A stretch of DNA of 64,000 bases from positions 9,293-73,292 of the forward strand of contig CAYQJV010000006.1 of assembly GCA_964417925.1 (NCBI GenBank). The letters run 5' to 3'. Shown in pieces: positions 1-7,242 of this stretch. The notes under the pieces are model-generated. The model had not been told where the DNA came from. It made no database searches and saw only the letters and a program-made list of their open reading frames with translations. The position numbers and the translations under genes are program-made. The first letter of the stretch is position 1, and the number at the start of each line of letters is the position of its first letter. The DNA comes from CAYQJV01 sp964417925. Its GTDB lineage: Bacteria > Hydrothermota > Tepidihabitantia > B3-TA06 > CAYQJV01.

Positions 1-765
1 CAAGCTCTCCAATTCTTCTATTTCTTTACCGTATTTTACCATCGGAAGCCTCACTGTAAATTTTGTTCCTTTCCCTTCTTTACTCTCAACCTCTATATCT
101 CCTCCCAGAAAATCAACGATTCTTTTAACAAGTGCAAGTCCAAGCCCAGTTCCTTCATATTTTCTGGTAGAGGAAGAATCTAATTGGTGAAACTCTCTAA
201 ATATCTCTGGAATGTCTTTTTCAGGAATTCCTATACCAGTATCTGCAACCTCTATTTTTATCTTGCCGTTTTCCTCTTCCACAGAAAACCTCACCTCCCC
301 CTTTTCTGTAAATTTAACCGCATTACTCAAAAGATTATCTACAATCTGAATAAACTTCTTCCTATCGGTGATTACCAATGGTATCTCTTCATCAATCTCC
401 ACTTTAAAATCAATTCCTTTATTCTCTGCCTTTTTACGATAAAGTTCAATCACCTCAGACAATATACTCCTTACCTCAACAGGCTCTGCTTCAAGTTCAA
501 CCATTCCTGCTTCAAATTTTGATAAATCAAGAATATCATTTATAAGTCTCAATAAATGATTACCTGAGTTGTATATGATCTCAAGAAAATGTTTCTGTTT
601 CTCAGTTAATTCTCCAGCAAGCCCATCAAGCAACAGCTCAGAAAACCCTATGATTGAATTCAATGGAGTCCTCAACTCATGACTCATGTTGGCAAGGAAT
701 CGTGATTTTAACTTTGAAAGCTCTATTATTTCTTCAGCTTTTTTTAAGTCCTGTTCATTCTCCAT
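1..765 (-). CDS. Sensor histidine kinase, partial (C-terminus outside window)
   Basis: Read from the minus strand; 255 codons are present and the frame is still open at base 1. It begins with a short helix and then a HisKA dimerisation domain with the H-box SHELRTPL (phospho-acceptor His29), followed by a complete HATPase domain: N-box LLSNAVKFT, G1 box DTGIGI, G2 box GTGLGLALV. There is no transmembrane segment or sensor domain before the H-box, so it is cytoplasmic and probably of hybrid or partner-dependent type; a receiver domain could lie beyond the edge. An in-frame stop at 787-789 fixes the ATG at 765. There is no Shine-Dalgarno, and a promoter lies directly upstream, so its mRNA should be leaderless. 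It is transcribed separately from the operon above it. Confidence 0.93.
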   Translation of the reverse strand, partial: MENEQDLKKAEEIIELSKLKSRFLANMSHELRTPLNSIIGFSELLLDGLAGELTEKQKHFLEIIYNSGNHLLRLINDILDLSKFEAGMVELEAEPVEVRSILSEVIELYRKKAENKGIDFKVEIDEEIPLVITDRKKFIQIVDNLLSNAVKFTEKGEVRFSVEEENGKIKIEVADTGIGIPEKDIPEIFREFHQLDSSSTRKYEGTGLGLALVKRIVDFLGGDIEVESKEGKGTKFTVRLPMVKYGKEIEELESL

Positions 766-770
766 GTTAA

Positions 771-798
771 ATTTTAACTCTATATCTCAAAATGTCAA
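771..798 (-). promoter_or_regulatory. Promoter of the histidine kinase gene (leaderless type)
   Basis: TTGACA at 798-793, 16-base spacer, TAAAAT at 776-771, then five bases to the ATG at 765. Transcription should begin at or next to the start codon. Confidence 0.7.
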
Positions 799-839
799 AT
801 TTTTATAAAAACTGATAAATTTTAATCTGGTAACTTATG

Positions 840-1322
840 TTATGAAACTGCTTTTCTTAAAAAAGCCAAAGCATAAATTACTAAAATTATAAACAAGGTA
901 TTTTTTTCCATCATTGCGTTGGTAAGGTTAAACCTGGTTCTAACTATAGGAGCTTTTTTCAATCCCCGACTTTCTTCAAAAGCAAATAGGGAATAAATTA
1001 AAATGAATATTGATACAAATATCCAGAAAACCAAGAAAGGTGGATTATACAGAAAGAGCGTACCCAAGACAAGCAAGAAATTCCCCAAATACAAAGGATG
1101 ATCTAACAACTTATATACTCCTCCTTTGTATCTTATCTTTGTAATCATTTCTCTATCTCTATAGTGAGGTCCTATATATCCTGCAGAAAAAAATCTCAAA
1201 ACGCTCCCTGCAATATGAAGAATAATTGCAGGGAAAAAATCTATTCTTTGAGAAGATATCCAAATCACTCCAAACCCTAATACCCCAAGTATGTCTCTTA
1301 TCTTATAAATCTCTCGTATCAA
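840..1322 (-). CDS. Isoprenylcysteine carboxyl methyltransferase-like integral membrane protein
   Basis: 160 residues with about four hydrophobic segments. The region DHPLYLGNFLLVLG followed by a membrane segment and FAFEESRGLKK matches the C-terminal signature of the ICMT/phospholipid methyltransferase superfamily (HPxYxG, then a conserved acidic pair). Members are membrane enzymes that transfer methyl groups from S-adenosylmethionine; the substrate here is unknown. The start is TTG at 1322, overlapping the TGA of the preceding gene (TTGA); no better start exists before the conserved part. It is the last gene of the DUF2089-DUF4097 operon, which suggests a role in membrane or envelope modification. 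The family assignment rests on the C-terminal motif only. Confidence 0.68.
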   Translation of the reverse strand: MIREIYKIRDILGVLGFGVIWISSQRIDFFPAIILHIAGSVLRFFSAGYIGPHYRDREMITKIRYKGGVYKLLDHPLYLGNFLLVLGTLFLYNPPFLVFWIFVSIFILIYSLFAFEESRGLKKAPIVRTRFNLTNAMMEKNTLFIILVIYALAFLRKAVS

Positions 1323-1645
1323 TAGATGTATATCTCTATTTTCTTTCCATCCTCCTCAATATCCATTATTTTCTGAGGTTTTAATCTTTCTATCATTTCA
1401 ATCAACTCCTTTTTAGTCATTCCTGTTTTTTCACGAAGGATATGTTCAGGAACAAATTTCAAACCAAACTTTGCAAGAATTATAGGAACATTTACATCCA
1501 CTCTCTTTCCTTGGGCTTTAATATGAATTGCAAGGTTTCTTGGTTTTTCTTCTGCAGTCTCAAGCACATTCAAAAGTTTTTCTGCTTCTTCTGCAGTTAT
1601 CTTTTTTTCCGATACCATTTTGAGTATCCTTAATCTGGGATCCAT
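1319..1645 (-). CDS. SHOCT-like domain protein
   Basis: 108 residues, soluble. The N-terminus (RLRILKMVSEKKITAEEAEKL) is the short two-helix SHOCT-like module found at the start of YvlB/LiaX- and DUF4097-type proteins; the rest contains a region with a charged C-terminal strand. No enzymatic motif is visible. The start ATG at 1645 overlaps the TAA of the upstream membrane protein gene (TAATG) and is preceded by AAAGGAGG. It is nearly identical at its N-terminus to the DUF4097 protein two genes upstream, so the two probably arose from one module. Function unknown; likely part of a membrane-associated stress complex by context. Confidence 0.75.
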   Translation of the reverse strand: MDPRLRILKMVSEKKITAEEAEKLLNVLETAEEKPRNLAIHIKAQGKRVDVNVPIILAKFGLKFVPEHILREKTGMTKKELIEMIERLKPQKIMDIEEDGKKIEIYIY

Positions 1646-1887
1646 TAACCCTCCTTTATTTTTTCAACTGCTTCATCAACCGAGATTTTTCCTTTCTCAA
1701 CATCATTTAAAATTTTATCAACCTTAGGCTTTTTCTTTTTTATCTTTCTCACAATTATCCACGTTCCTAAAAGAATAATAAGCACAGGCCAATCTCTTGA
1801 AAAGTTGATAAAACCTATTCCAAGATTTGAAAACCATATCCATAATCCTATAAAAAGAAGTATTATCCCAAATATCAATCTCTTCAT
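1645..1887 (-). CDS. Small LiaI/LiaF-like membrane protein with C-terminal SHOCT-like module
   Basis: 80 residues. Two hydrophobic segments (roughly residues 3-22 and 33-48) flank the loop NFSRDWPV, a pattern of the LiaI/LiaF transmembrane region (two-helix cell-envelope stress proteins). The positively charged KIKKKKPK follows the second helix, so both ends are probably cytoplasmic. The last 25 residues (DVEKGKISVDEAVEKIKEG) are a SHOCT-like module like those in the neighbouring proteins. ATG is preceded by AAAAAGGAG and overlaps the stop of the gene before it (ATGA). It is a paralogue of the 58-residue protein immediately upstream. Confidence 0.75.
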   Translation of the reverse strand: MKRLIFGIILLFIGLWIWFSNLGIGFINFSRDWPVLIILLGTWIIVRKIKKKKPKVDKILNDVEKGKISVDEAVEKIKEG

Positions 1888-2060
1888 TTTTTTCTCCTTT
1901 TTTTAACCCATGCTATCCCTTCAAGCAATGTTGCAAGTCCTATGATAACTATTATTACGGGCCAGTCCCTTGACCACTTGAAACTTGCTATACCGTAGTT
2001 TGCAAGCCATATCCATATACCCACACCTATTATAATGATTCCCCAGAAAATACTCATCAT
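1884..2060 (-). CDS. Small LiaI/LiaF-like membrane protein (58 residues)
   Basis: A 58-codon gene easily missed because of its length. It starts ATGATG at 2060/2057 after AGGAGG; the second ATG has the better spacing (eight bases). Its first ATG overlaps the TGA of the DUF4097 gene and its own TGA overlaps the next ATG, so it fits the operon base for base. Two hydrophobic stretches flank FKWSRDWPV, and WIWLANYGI precedes it, matching the neighbouring 80-residue protein (SRDWPV, WxxNxGI). The C-terminus is WVKKRRKK, positive-inside. It lacks the SHOCT-like tail of its paralogue. Probably a two-helix membrane protein; function unknown. Confidence 0.82.
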   Translation of the reverse strand: MMSIFWGIIIIGVGIWIWLANYGIASFKWSRDWPVIIVIIGLATLLEGIAWVKKRRKK

Positions 2061-2887
2061 TCTTGCCTCCTTTTTATTATTATATTACCCTTTTTTGCAA
2101 AAACCTTTAAACTTCTCTTACCTTCTCCTATTATAATTTTTTCATTTTTCATCTCAAACTCCGTCTCTATATCTCCTTCCTCTACCAGAGGTTCTATGAT
2201 ACAGGAGGCATCTGGAGAAACACTTAAAACCACATCCCCTGCATCTGCCTTTATACTTCCTTCCAGTTGGATAGCCTGGATTTCTGCATCTCCTGCCCTT
2301 AAGCGAAGCGTTATCTTGCCCTCAAACTCCTTCATTCTTGCATCTCCTGCCATTAATTCTGCCCCCACCTCTCCCTTTACCCTTTCCACATTTAAATCCC
2401 CAGCCATATTTTTAACCCTTATATTTCCTTCAAAATTCTCTATCTCCACCTCTCCTGAGAAATTTTCTACCTCGATTCTTAAATTTTTAGGACTTTTTAT
2501 AAAGGTATCACCGGTCATCTGTTTTATAATCAGTTTCTTATCCTCTCTTCTTGCTGAAAAGACCCCGGTTCCTTTTACTACCAGTTCTTCTTCTTCCCAT
2601 CCTTTTATACTAACGTCTCCAGAAAAATTCTTAATCTTCAAGAGTTCTACATCCTTTTCTCTTTTCTCAAACTCTCCTTCAAAATGAAATCCCATCCTTA
2701 TACTATCTTCCAATATCTCAGGTATTCTTTTGAGTTCTCTGGATACAATTTTTGTTATGAATGTTCCAAGATTACCAAGTTCTGCTTCCACATTTCTACC
2801 TTTTAAAGCCTCCAACAGTCTTGCTGCCTCCTCTGCTGTTATCTTTCCTTCTTCAACCATCTTTAAAATTCTTAATCTTTCCTCCAT
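2057..2887 (-). CDS. DUF4097-family beta-strand repeat protein with N-terminal SHOCT-like module
   Basis: 276 residues. Residues 1-30 (RLRILKMVEEGKITAEEAARL) form the SHOCT-like module; residues about 75-270 are a run of short repeats of the type ...VEIENFEGNIRVKNMAGDLNV..., the right-handed beta-solenoid pattern of DUF4097 putative adhesins. No signal peptide or membrane helix is visible, so this copy looks cytoplasmic or membrane-peripheral. The ATG at 2887 follows AAAGGAGG. Related two-part proteins (YvlB, LiaX) act in cell-envelope stress responses; the assignment of a similar role is inference from domain content and from the LiaF-like neighbours. Confidence 0.85.
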   Translation of the reverse strand: MEERLRILKMVEEGKITAEEAARLLEALKGRNVEAELGNLGTFITKIVSRELKRIPEILEDSIRMGFHFEGEFEKREKDVELLKIKNFSGDVSIKGWEEEELVVKGTGVFSARREDKKLIIKQMTGDTFIKSPKNLRIEVENFSGEVEIENFEGNIRVKNMAGDLNVERVKGEVGAELMAGDARMKEFEGKITLRLRAGDAEIQAIQLEGSIKADAGDVVLSVSPDASCIIEPLVEEGDIETEFEMKNEKIIIGEGKRSLKVFAKKGNIIIKRRQE

Positions 2888-2910
2888 AATTTACCTCCTT
2901 TTTGAACCAA

Positions 2911-3273
2911 TCATTTCTTCTCTTCTATAAGCTTTATTGCCTCTTCGGCTGTTATCTCTCCCCTTTCCAACATATCCAAAATCTCAGATACCCGGGAAGA
3001 AGAAAGCTCTCTTATTCCAAGCTTTGCAAGTATATCCTCAAGCCTATTCCTTACCGTTGGATAAGAAATCCCAAGTTCCCTCCCAACCTCTGTCAAACTT
3101 CCCCTGAACTTCAAAAAAAGCAAAATAAACTTTTCCTCCCTAGCAGACAACTTCAAAAAAGGAGAGATTCCAAACTCTCCTCTAACCGAAGTACCACATT
3201 CCTTACACTTCAACTCTGTAACCACCATCTTCTTCCCACACACAGGACATCTGCCTACTATTCTCTTTTCCAT
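2911..3273 (-). CDS. DUF2089-family zinc-ribbon/HTH regulator
   Basis: 120 residues. The N-terminus carries four cysteines in two CxxC pairs (CPVCGK ... CKECG), a zinc ribbon; residues about 40-90 (LSAREEKFILLFL ... GISYPTVRNRLEDIL) look like a helix-turn-helix; the last 25 residues (LERGEITAEEAIKLIEEK) are the SHOCT-like module shared with its operon neighbours. This is the DUF2089 architecture. It heads the operon and is probably its transcriptional regulator. The ATG has no Shine-Dalgarno but a consensus promoter ends six bases upstream. Annotators sometimes call the family only hypothetical; DNA binding is inferred from the fold. Confidence 0.85.
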   Translation of the reverse strand: MEKRIVGRCPVCGKKMVVTELKCKECGTSVRGEFGISPFLKLSAREEKFILLFLKFRGSLTEVGRELGISYPTVRNRLEDILAKLGIRELSSSRVSEILDMLERGEITAEEAIKLIEEKK

Positions 3274-3279
3274 ATAAAA

Positions 3280-3307
3280 ATTTTAATTAAATTTTAAAAT
3301 TTGTCAA
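3280..3307 (-). promoter_or_regulatory. Promoter of the DUF2089-DUF4097 operon (leaderless type)
   Basis: TTGACA at 3307-3302, 16-base spacer, TAAAAT at 3285-3280, then six bases to the ATG at 3273. No ribosome binding site. An A/T palindrome lies just upstream of the -35 box. Confidence 0.72.
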
Positions 3308-3311
3308 GTTT

Positions 3312-3339
3312 TTTTAAATTTTTTTAAAAAAATTTAAAA
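3312..3339. repeat. 28-bp perfect A/T palindrome between divergent promoters
   Basis: Four T, three A, seven T, then the exact mirror (seven A, three T, four A). It sits four bases upstream of the -35 box of the DUF2089 operon. Phased A- and T-tracts bend DNA and can serve as UP-elements or binding sites; a role is not proven. A second dyad, AAACTTT/AAAGTTT with an 8-base loop, follows at 3341-3362, and a related TTAAAGTTTAA lies at 3454-3464. Otherwise the 258-bp gap 3274-3531 holds only the two promoters. Confidence 0.7.
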
Positions 3340-3497
3340 TAAACTTTAAGTTTATAAAGTTTAGATTGTGTTTAAAAAACATATACGAGTAGAAAATGTT
3401 TATGATCGCTGATAACACACTTGCATTTAAGTAACAGCATAAAGTTATTAATCTTAAAGTTTAATTTTGTAAAACGTTTTTTAAGAAAAGTGTTACA

Positions 3498-3525
3498 TTG
3501 ACTTTCTTTTCTAACAAGATAAAAT
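3498..3525 (+). promoter_or_regulatory. Promoter of holA-leuS (leaderless type)
   Basis: TTGACT at 3498-3503, 16-base spacer, TAAAAT at 3520-3525, then six bases to the holA ATG at 3532. No Shine-Dalgarno is present in the interval. Confidence 0.7.
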
Positions 3526-3531
3526 AAAACA

Positions 3532-4494
3532 ATGAAGGTAATTTTTATTTATGGAGAAAATGTTTTAGCAGTGGAAAAGGATACTGAAAATACAATAAAA
3601 AGATTTATTAAACCAGAATTTAAAGAGTTTGATTTAAAAGTTTTTAGAGGAAAAGAAACAGACATTTCTGATGTAATAAACCATCTTTCCCTCTTTCCCT
3701 TAGGAAAGAGCAGAATAGCCGTTATAACGCATGCTGAAGAACTCAAAGAATCGGATATCCAAAGCATAGTGGAATTTATACCCAAAATAAAAAGAGGAGT
3801 TCTTATACTTTCTACCTTTAAATCTTTAAAAGACATGAAGAAAGGACTACAAAATCTTGCATCACTACCTCAAATAGAAAAAAAAGAACACATAAAACCA
3901 AAGGAAAGAACCACAATCGAATGGATAAAGGAAGAGTTGAGAAATAGAGGATATTCAATTTCAGAAGATGCATTATTTATGCTTCTTGATATGAGTGATG
4001 AGGACCCTGCTGTGATATACAGTTTTATTAACAAAGTGGAACTCTACCTTGAGAAAGGAGGTTTGATAAATACTGAAATCATTGATCTAATGCTTGGAGA
4101 ATCTGTACAGAAAAGTAATTTTGAGTTTTCCGATGCATTCCTTGAAAGAAACAAAAAAAGATGTCTTGCATTGTTAAACAACATAAAAATGTATGGAAAA
4201 AAGGAAGGAATTGTGCAACTACTTGGATTGCTGGGAAAAGAAATAGGAAAGATAATACAGTTTAAATCATTTCTATCCATGGGTATTCCTTTAAAGGAAA
4301 TCCCCTACCGAATGCATTTTAAGGGAAGCCATGATGAGTTTATCTTAAAAAAACTTTCACAAAGAGAGGAAAAATGGAAAAGAAGTGAACTATTTACAAT
4401 GATTGATAGATTAGCTGAAATAGATTTTGAGATAAAAACTACATCTGTAGATGGTTATATTCTTCTTGAAAAACTTGTTGGAGAAATGCTTTAG
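3532..4494 (+). CDS. holA: DNA polymerase III subunit delta
   Basis: 320 residues, the usual length for the clamp-loader delta subunit, which opens the beta sliding clamp. The N-terminal AAA+-like domain (IFIYGENVLAVEK) lacks a functional Walker A, as expected for delta; residues about 120-200 carry the RTTIEWIKEELRNRGYSISEDALFMLL helix region of HolA, and the C-terminal third has the collar-domain pattern (ALLNNIKMYGKKEGIVQLLGLLGKEI). The start ATG has no ribosome binding site and lies six bases after a -10 box. It is followed three bases later by leuS, whose Shine-Dalgarno overlaps the holA stop. Confidence 0.88.
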   Translation: MKVIFIYGENVLAVEKDTENTIKRFIKPEFKEFDLKVFRGKETDISDVINHLSLFPLGKSRIAVITHAEELKESDIQSIVEFIPKIKRGVLILSTFKSLKDMKKGLQNLASLPQIEKKEHIKPKERTTIEWIKEELRNRGYSISEDALFMLLDMSDEDPAVIYSFINKVELYLEKGGLINTEIIDLMLGESVQKSNFEFSDAFLERNKKRCLALLNNIKMYGKKEGIVQLLGLLGKEIGKIIQFKSFLSMGIPLKEIPYRMHFKGSHDEFILKKLSQREEKWKRSELFTMIDRLAEIDFEIKTTSVDGYILLEKLVGEML

Positions 4495-4503
4495 GAGGTG
4501 CAA

Positions 4504-7047
4504 ATGGAGTATAATTTTACTGAAATAGAAAAAAAATGGCAGAAGTTTTGGGAAGAAAAAAAGATTTTCAAAACTCCTGAAAGCCCAAAAAAGAAATTCT
4601 ATGTGCTGGAAATGTATCCTTATCCTTCTGGTGAGCCTCATATGGGGCATCTCAGAAACTATGTGGTGGGGGATGTGGTGGCGAGAATAAAAAAGATGGA
4701 AGGATATGATATACTGCATCCAATGGGATGGGATGCATTTGGCCTTCCTGCAGAGAACGCAGCAATAAAAAGAAAAATAAAACCTCAGGATTGGACAAAA
4801 AACAACATTGAAGCTTACAAAAAAACATTTAAAATACTTGGAATAAGTTATGATTGGGAAAGGGAAATAGCAACGTGTTCTCCTGAATATTACAAATGGA
4901 CTCAATGGATCTTCCTGCTTCTTTATAAAAAAGGACTTGCATATAGAAAAAAAGAGTATGTAAACTGGTGTCCATCATGTAACACGGTTCTTGCAAATGA
5001 ACAGGTAATTGATGGAAGGTGTGAAAGGTGTAAAACTTTTGTAACAAAAAAAGCTTTAAAACAATGGTTTTTCAAAATAACGGAATATGCAGAAAGATTG
5101 CTTAGAGATCTTGAAAAGTTAAAAGGTAAATGGCCTGAAAGAATAATAAAACTGCAGGAAAACTGGATAGGAAAATCAGAAGGAACAGAAATAGTGTTTT
5201 TATTTGAAGATAATAAAACAAAACTTCCGGTATTTACAACAAGAGCAGATACTTTGTTTGGTGTTACATTCATCACCATTGCTCCAGAACATCCATTAAC
5301 CCAGCAAATAATAAAGGATTCTCCCAACAGAAAAGAGATTGAAAAATATATAGAAGAGGCCATTAAAAAACCGGATATTGAAAGAACCGCAGAAGAAAAA
5401 GAAAAAACAGGAGTCTTCACAGGAAAATATGTATACCATCCTTTTACAAGAGAAAAGATCCCTGTATGGATAGGAGATTATGTGCTTGCAAGCTATGGAA
5501 CGGGTATAGTAATGGGGGTCCCTGCCCATGATCAAAGGGATTTTTTGTTTGCAAAAAAGTATAACCTTCCCATTAAAGTTGTCATAAAACCAGTGGATGG
5601 AAAACTTCCAGAAGAGTTAGAACATGCATTTGAAGAGTACGGTATAATGGTAAATTCAGGAGAGTTCTCTGGATTTTCTTCACAAGATGGAATAAAAAGA
5701 ATTCAAGAAAGGTTAAAAGAAAAAGGTCTTGGTGGGCCCTCAGTAAGTTACAGAATAAAGGACTGGCTCATATCAAGACAAAGATATTGGGGAGCACCAA
5801 TCCCTGTTATCCATTGTTCATCTTGTGGAGTAGTTCCTGTACCTGAGGAAGAACTACCTGTATTGCTTCCAGAAAACATAAAGGATTTTCTTCCAAAAGG
5901 GAGATCTCCCTTAGAAGATGTACCTGAATTCATACGTACAAAATGCCCAAGATGTGGAAAGAATGCTAAAAGAGATCCTGATACTATGGATACCTTTGTT
6001 GATTCTTCCTGGTACTATCTAAGATTTACGGATCCCAAAAATAATAGAGAGCCGTTTTCTATTGAAAACGCAAAGAAATGGATGCCCGTTGATCAGTACA
6101 TAGGAGGAGCAGAACATGCTACAAAACACTTGATCTATGCAAGATTTATAACCAAAGTATTATACGATGAAGGGCTTGTTCCTACCGATGAACCCTTCAT
6201 GTATCTATTTAATCAGGGACTTGTACACAAAAGATTCTATTGGTGCCCAAAATGTCTTGAGATCACAGAAGATGTAGAAGATAAAAAGCATAAAAAATGT
6301 GGAACGCAAGTTGAAGAAAAACTTGAAATGATGTCCTCATCCAGAGGAAATGTAGTACCCGTAGCTCCATTTGTAAAGAAAAATGGAGCAGATGTTGCAA
6401 GAGTAACCATTCTTTTTGCAGGACCTGCAGAAAAGGATATGGAGTGGACCGATGCAGGAGTTGAAGGAGCAAGAAGATTCTTACAGAAGATATGGAGACT
6501 TTACGATGAAAACATCAAGAAAATAAAAAACATTGAGAAAATTGAATTTGAAGAACTAACTGAAAAAGAAAAGGAATTATACAGACATCTTCACAAAACT
6601 TTAAAGGCGGTGATTGAAGATTCGGATGAATTTCATTTTAACACTGCCCTTGCAAGAATGATGGAACTTCTTTCGCAAATGCAAGGATTTGAAAATAAAA
6701 ATTCAGATGTATTCTCCTATGTGGCAAAAAACTATCTTGTAATGCTTGCTCCCTTTGCTCCCCATCTTGCAGAAGAGTTGTGGCAAAGGATAGGAGAAAA
6801 GGAAAGTATATTTACAAGAAGCTTTCCCGAAATAGATAAAAAAGCATTAATTGAAGAAAAAGTAACAATAGTAATTCAGGTAAACGGAAAAGTACGTTCA
6901 AAAATGCAAGTTAAAAAGGACGCACCAGAAGAGGAAATCTTTAAAAAAGCATTAAATGACGAAAATGTAAAAAAATTTGTAAAGGGTAGAGAAATAATTA
7001 AAAAAATATATGTTGACAACAAACTCCTTAACATAGTGGTGAAATAA
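4504..7047 (+). CDS. leuS: Leucine-tRNA ligase
   Basis: 847 residues; charges tRNA-Leu with leucine. The class I HIGH motif is HMGH (residues about 45-48, in PSGEPHMGHLRNY), followed by the zinc-binding pattern CPSC...CERC, the CP1 editing domain with its threonine-rich stretch (TTRADTLFGVTF) and GTGIVMGVPAHDQRD, a second zinc knuckle, and the C-terminal anticodon-binding domain. The KMSKS loop reads MMSSS, so the second lysine is absent. The ATG at 4504 follows AGGAGG by five bases; an upstream in-frame GTG at 4498 overlaps the Shine-Dalgarno itself and is not used. Second gene of the holA transcription unit. Confidence 0.97.
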   Translation: MEYNFTEIEKKWQKFWEEKKIFKTPESPKKKFYVLEMYPYPSGEPHMGHLRNYVVGDVVARIKKMEGYDILHPMGWDAFGLPAENAAIKRKIKPQDWTKNNIEAYKKTFKILGISYDWEREIATCSPEYYKWTQWIFLLLYKKGLAYRKKEYVNWCPSCNTVLANEQVIDGRCERCKTFVTKKALKQWFFKITEYAERLLRDLEKLKGKWPERIIKLQENWIGKSEGTEIVFLFEDNKTKLPVFTTRADTLFGVTFITIAPEHPLTQQIIKDSPNRKEIEKYIEEAIKKPDIERTAEEKEKTGVFTGKYVYHPFTREKIPVWIGDYVLASYGTGIVMGVPAHDQRDFLFAKKYNLPIKVVIKPVDGKLPEELEHAFEEYGIMVNSGEFSGFSSQDGIKRIQERLKEKGLGGPSVSYRIKDWLISRQRYWGAPIPVIHCSSCGVVPVPEEELPVLLPENIKDFLPKGRSPLEDVPEFIRTKCPRCGKNAKRDPDTMDTFVDSSWYYLRFTDPKNNREPFSIENAKKWMPVDQYIGGAEHATKHLIYARFITKVLYDEGLVPTDEPFMYLFNQGLVHKRFYWCPKCLEITEDVEDKKHKKCGTQVEEKLEMMSSSRGNVVPVAPFVKKNGADVARVTILFAGPAEKDMEWTDAGVEGARRFLQKIWRLYDENIKKIKNIEKIEFEELTEKEKELYRHLHKTLKAVIEDSDEFHFNTALARMMELLSQMQGFENKNSDVFSYVAKNYLVMLAPFAPHLAEELWQRIGEKESIFTRSFPEIDKKALIEEKVTIVIQVNGKVRSKMQVKKDAPEEEIFKKALNDENVKKFVKGREIIKKIYVDNKLLNIVVK

Positions 7048-7242
7048 TGTAATTTTCCAAATAATGGAAAATTCAGGAAAAATCTCTACGAGAGTAGGTT
7101 GTTCTTGAAATATAAGTATCGTATTTAGGTTGTGTTAGAATCAATGCATGGCATGTTTTTGCTATAGAAGGTGATGCATCTCCTGTTTCCAGGGAAACTA
7201 AATAAAATAAATTGGCTTAAAAATGTGAACAAGGAGGTAAGT
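7048..7242. other. Intergenic region before the secretion cluster
   Basis: 195 bases. A hairpin at 7051-7073 (AATTTTCC, 7-base loop, GGAAAATT) follows leuS but lacks a T-run. A palindromic GATGCATC lies at 7173-7180 within GGTGATGCATCTCC. No TTGAC-type promoter with proper spacing is visible, unlike most other gene starts here; a sigma-54-like TGGCAT...TGC at 7149-7162 has the GG and GC one base too close. Confidence 0.5.

Noticed and set aside
2196..2687. 163-codon plus-strand frame rich in Ser, Pro and Phe
   Set aside because: Antisense shadow of the DUF4097 gene; the same explains similar frames opposite gyrB, EF-G, rpsB and others.
4498..4503. GTG start for leuS
   Set aside because: The GTG overlaps the AGGAGG ribosome binding site of ATG 4504.
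7149..7163. Sigma-54-like promoter TGGCAT...TTTTTGC before the FG-GAP gene
   Set aside because: The invariant GG and GC are nine bases apart instead of ten, so it should not be functional; interest raised only by the NtrC-type gene in the window.
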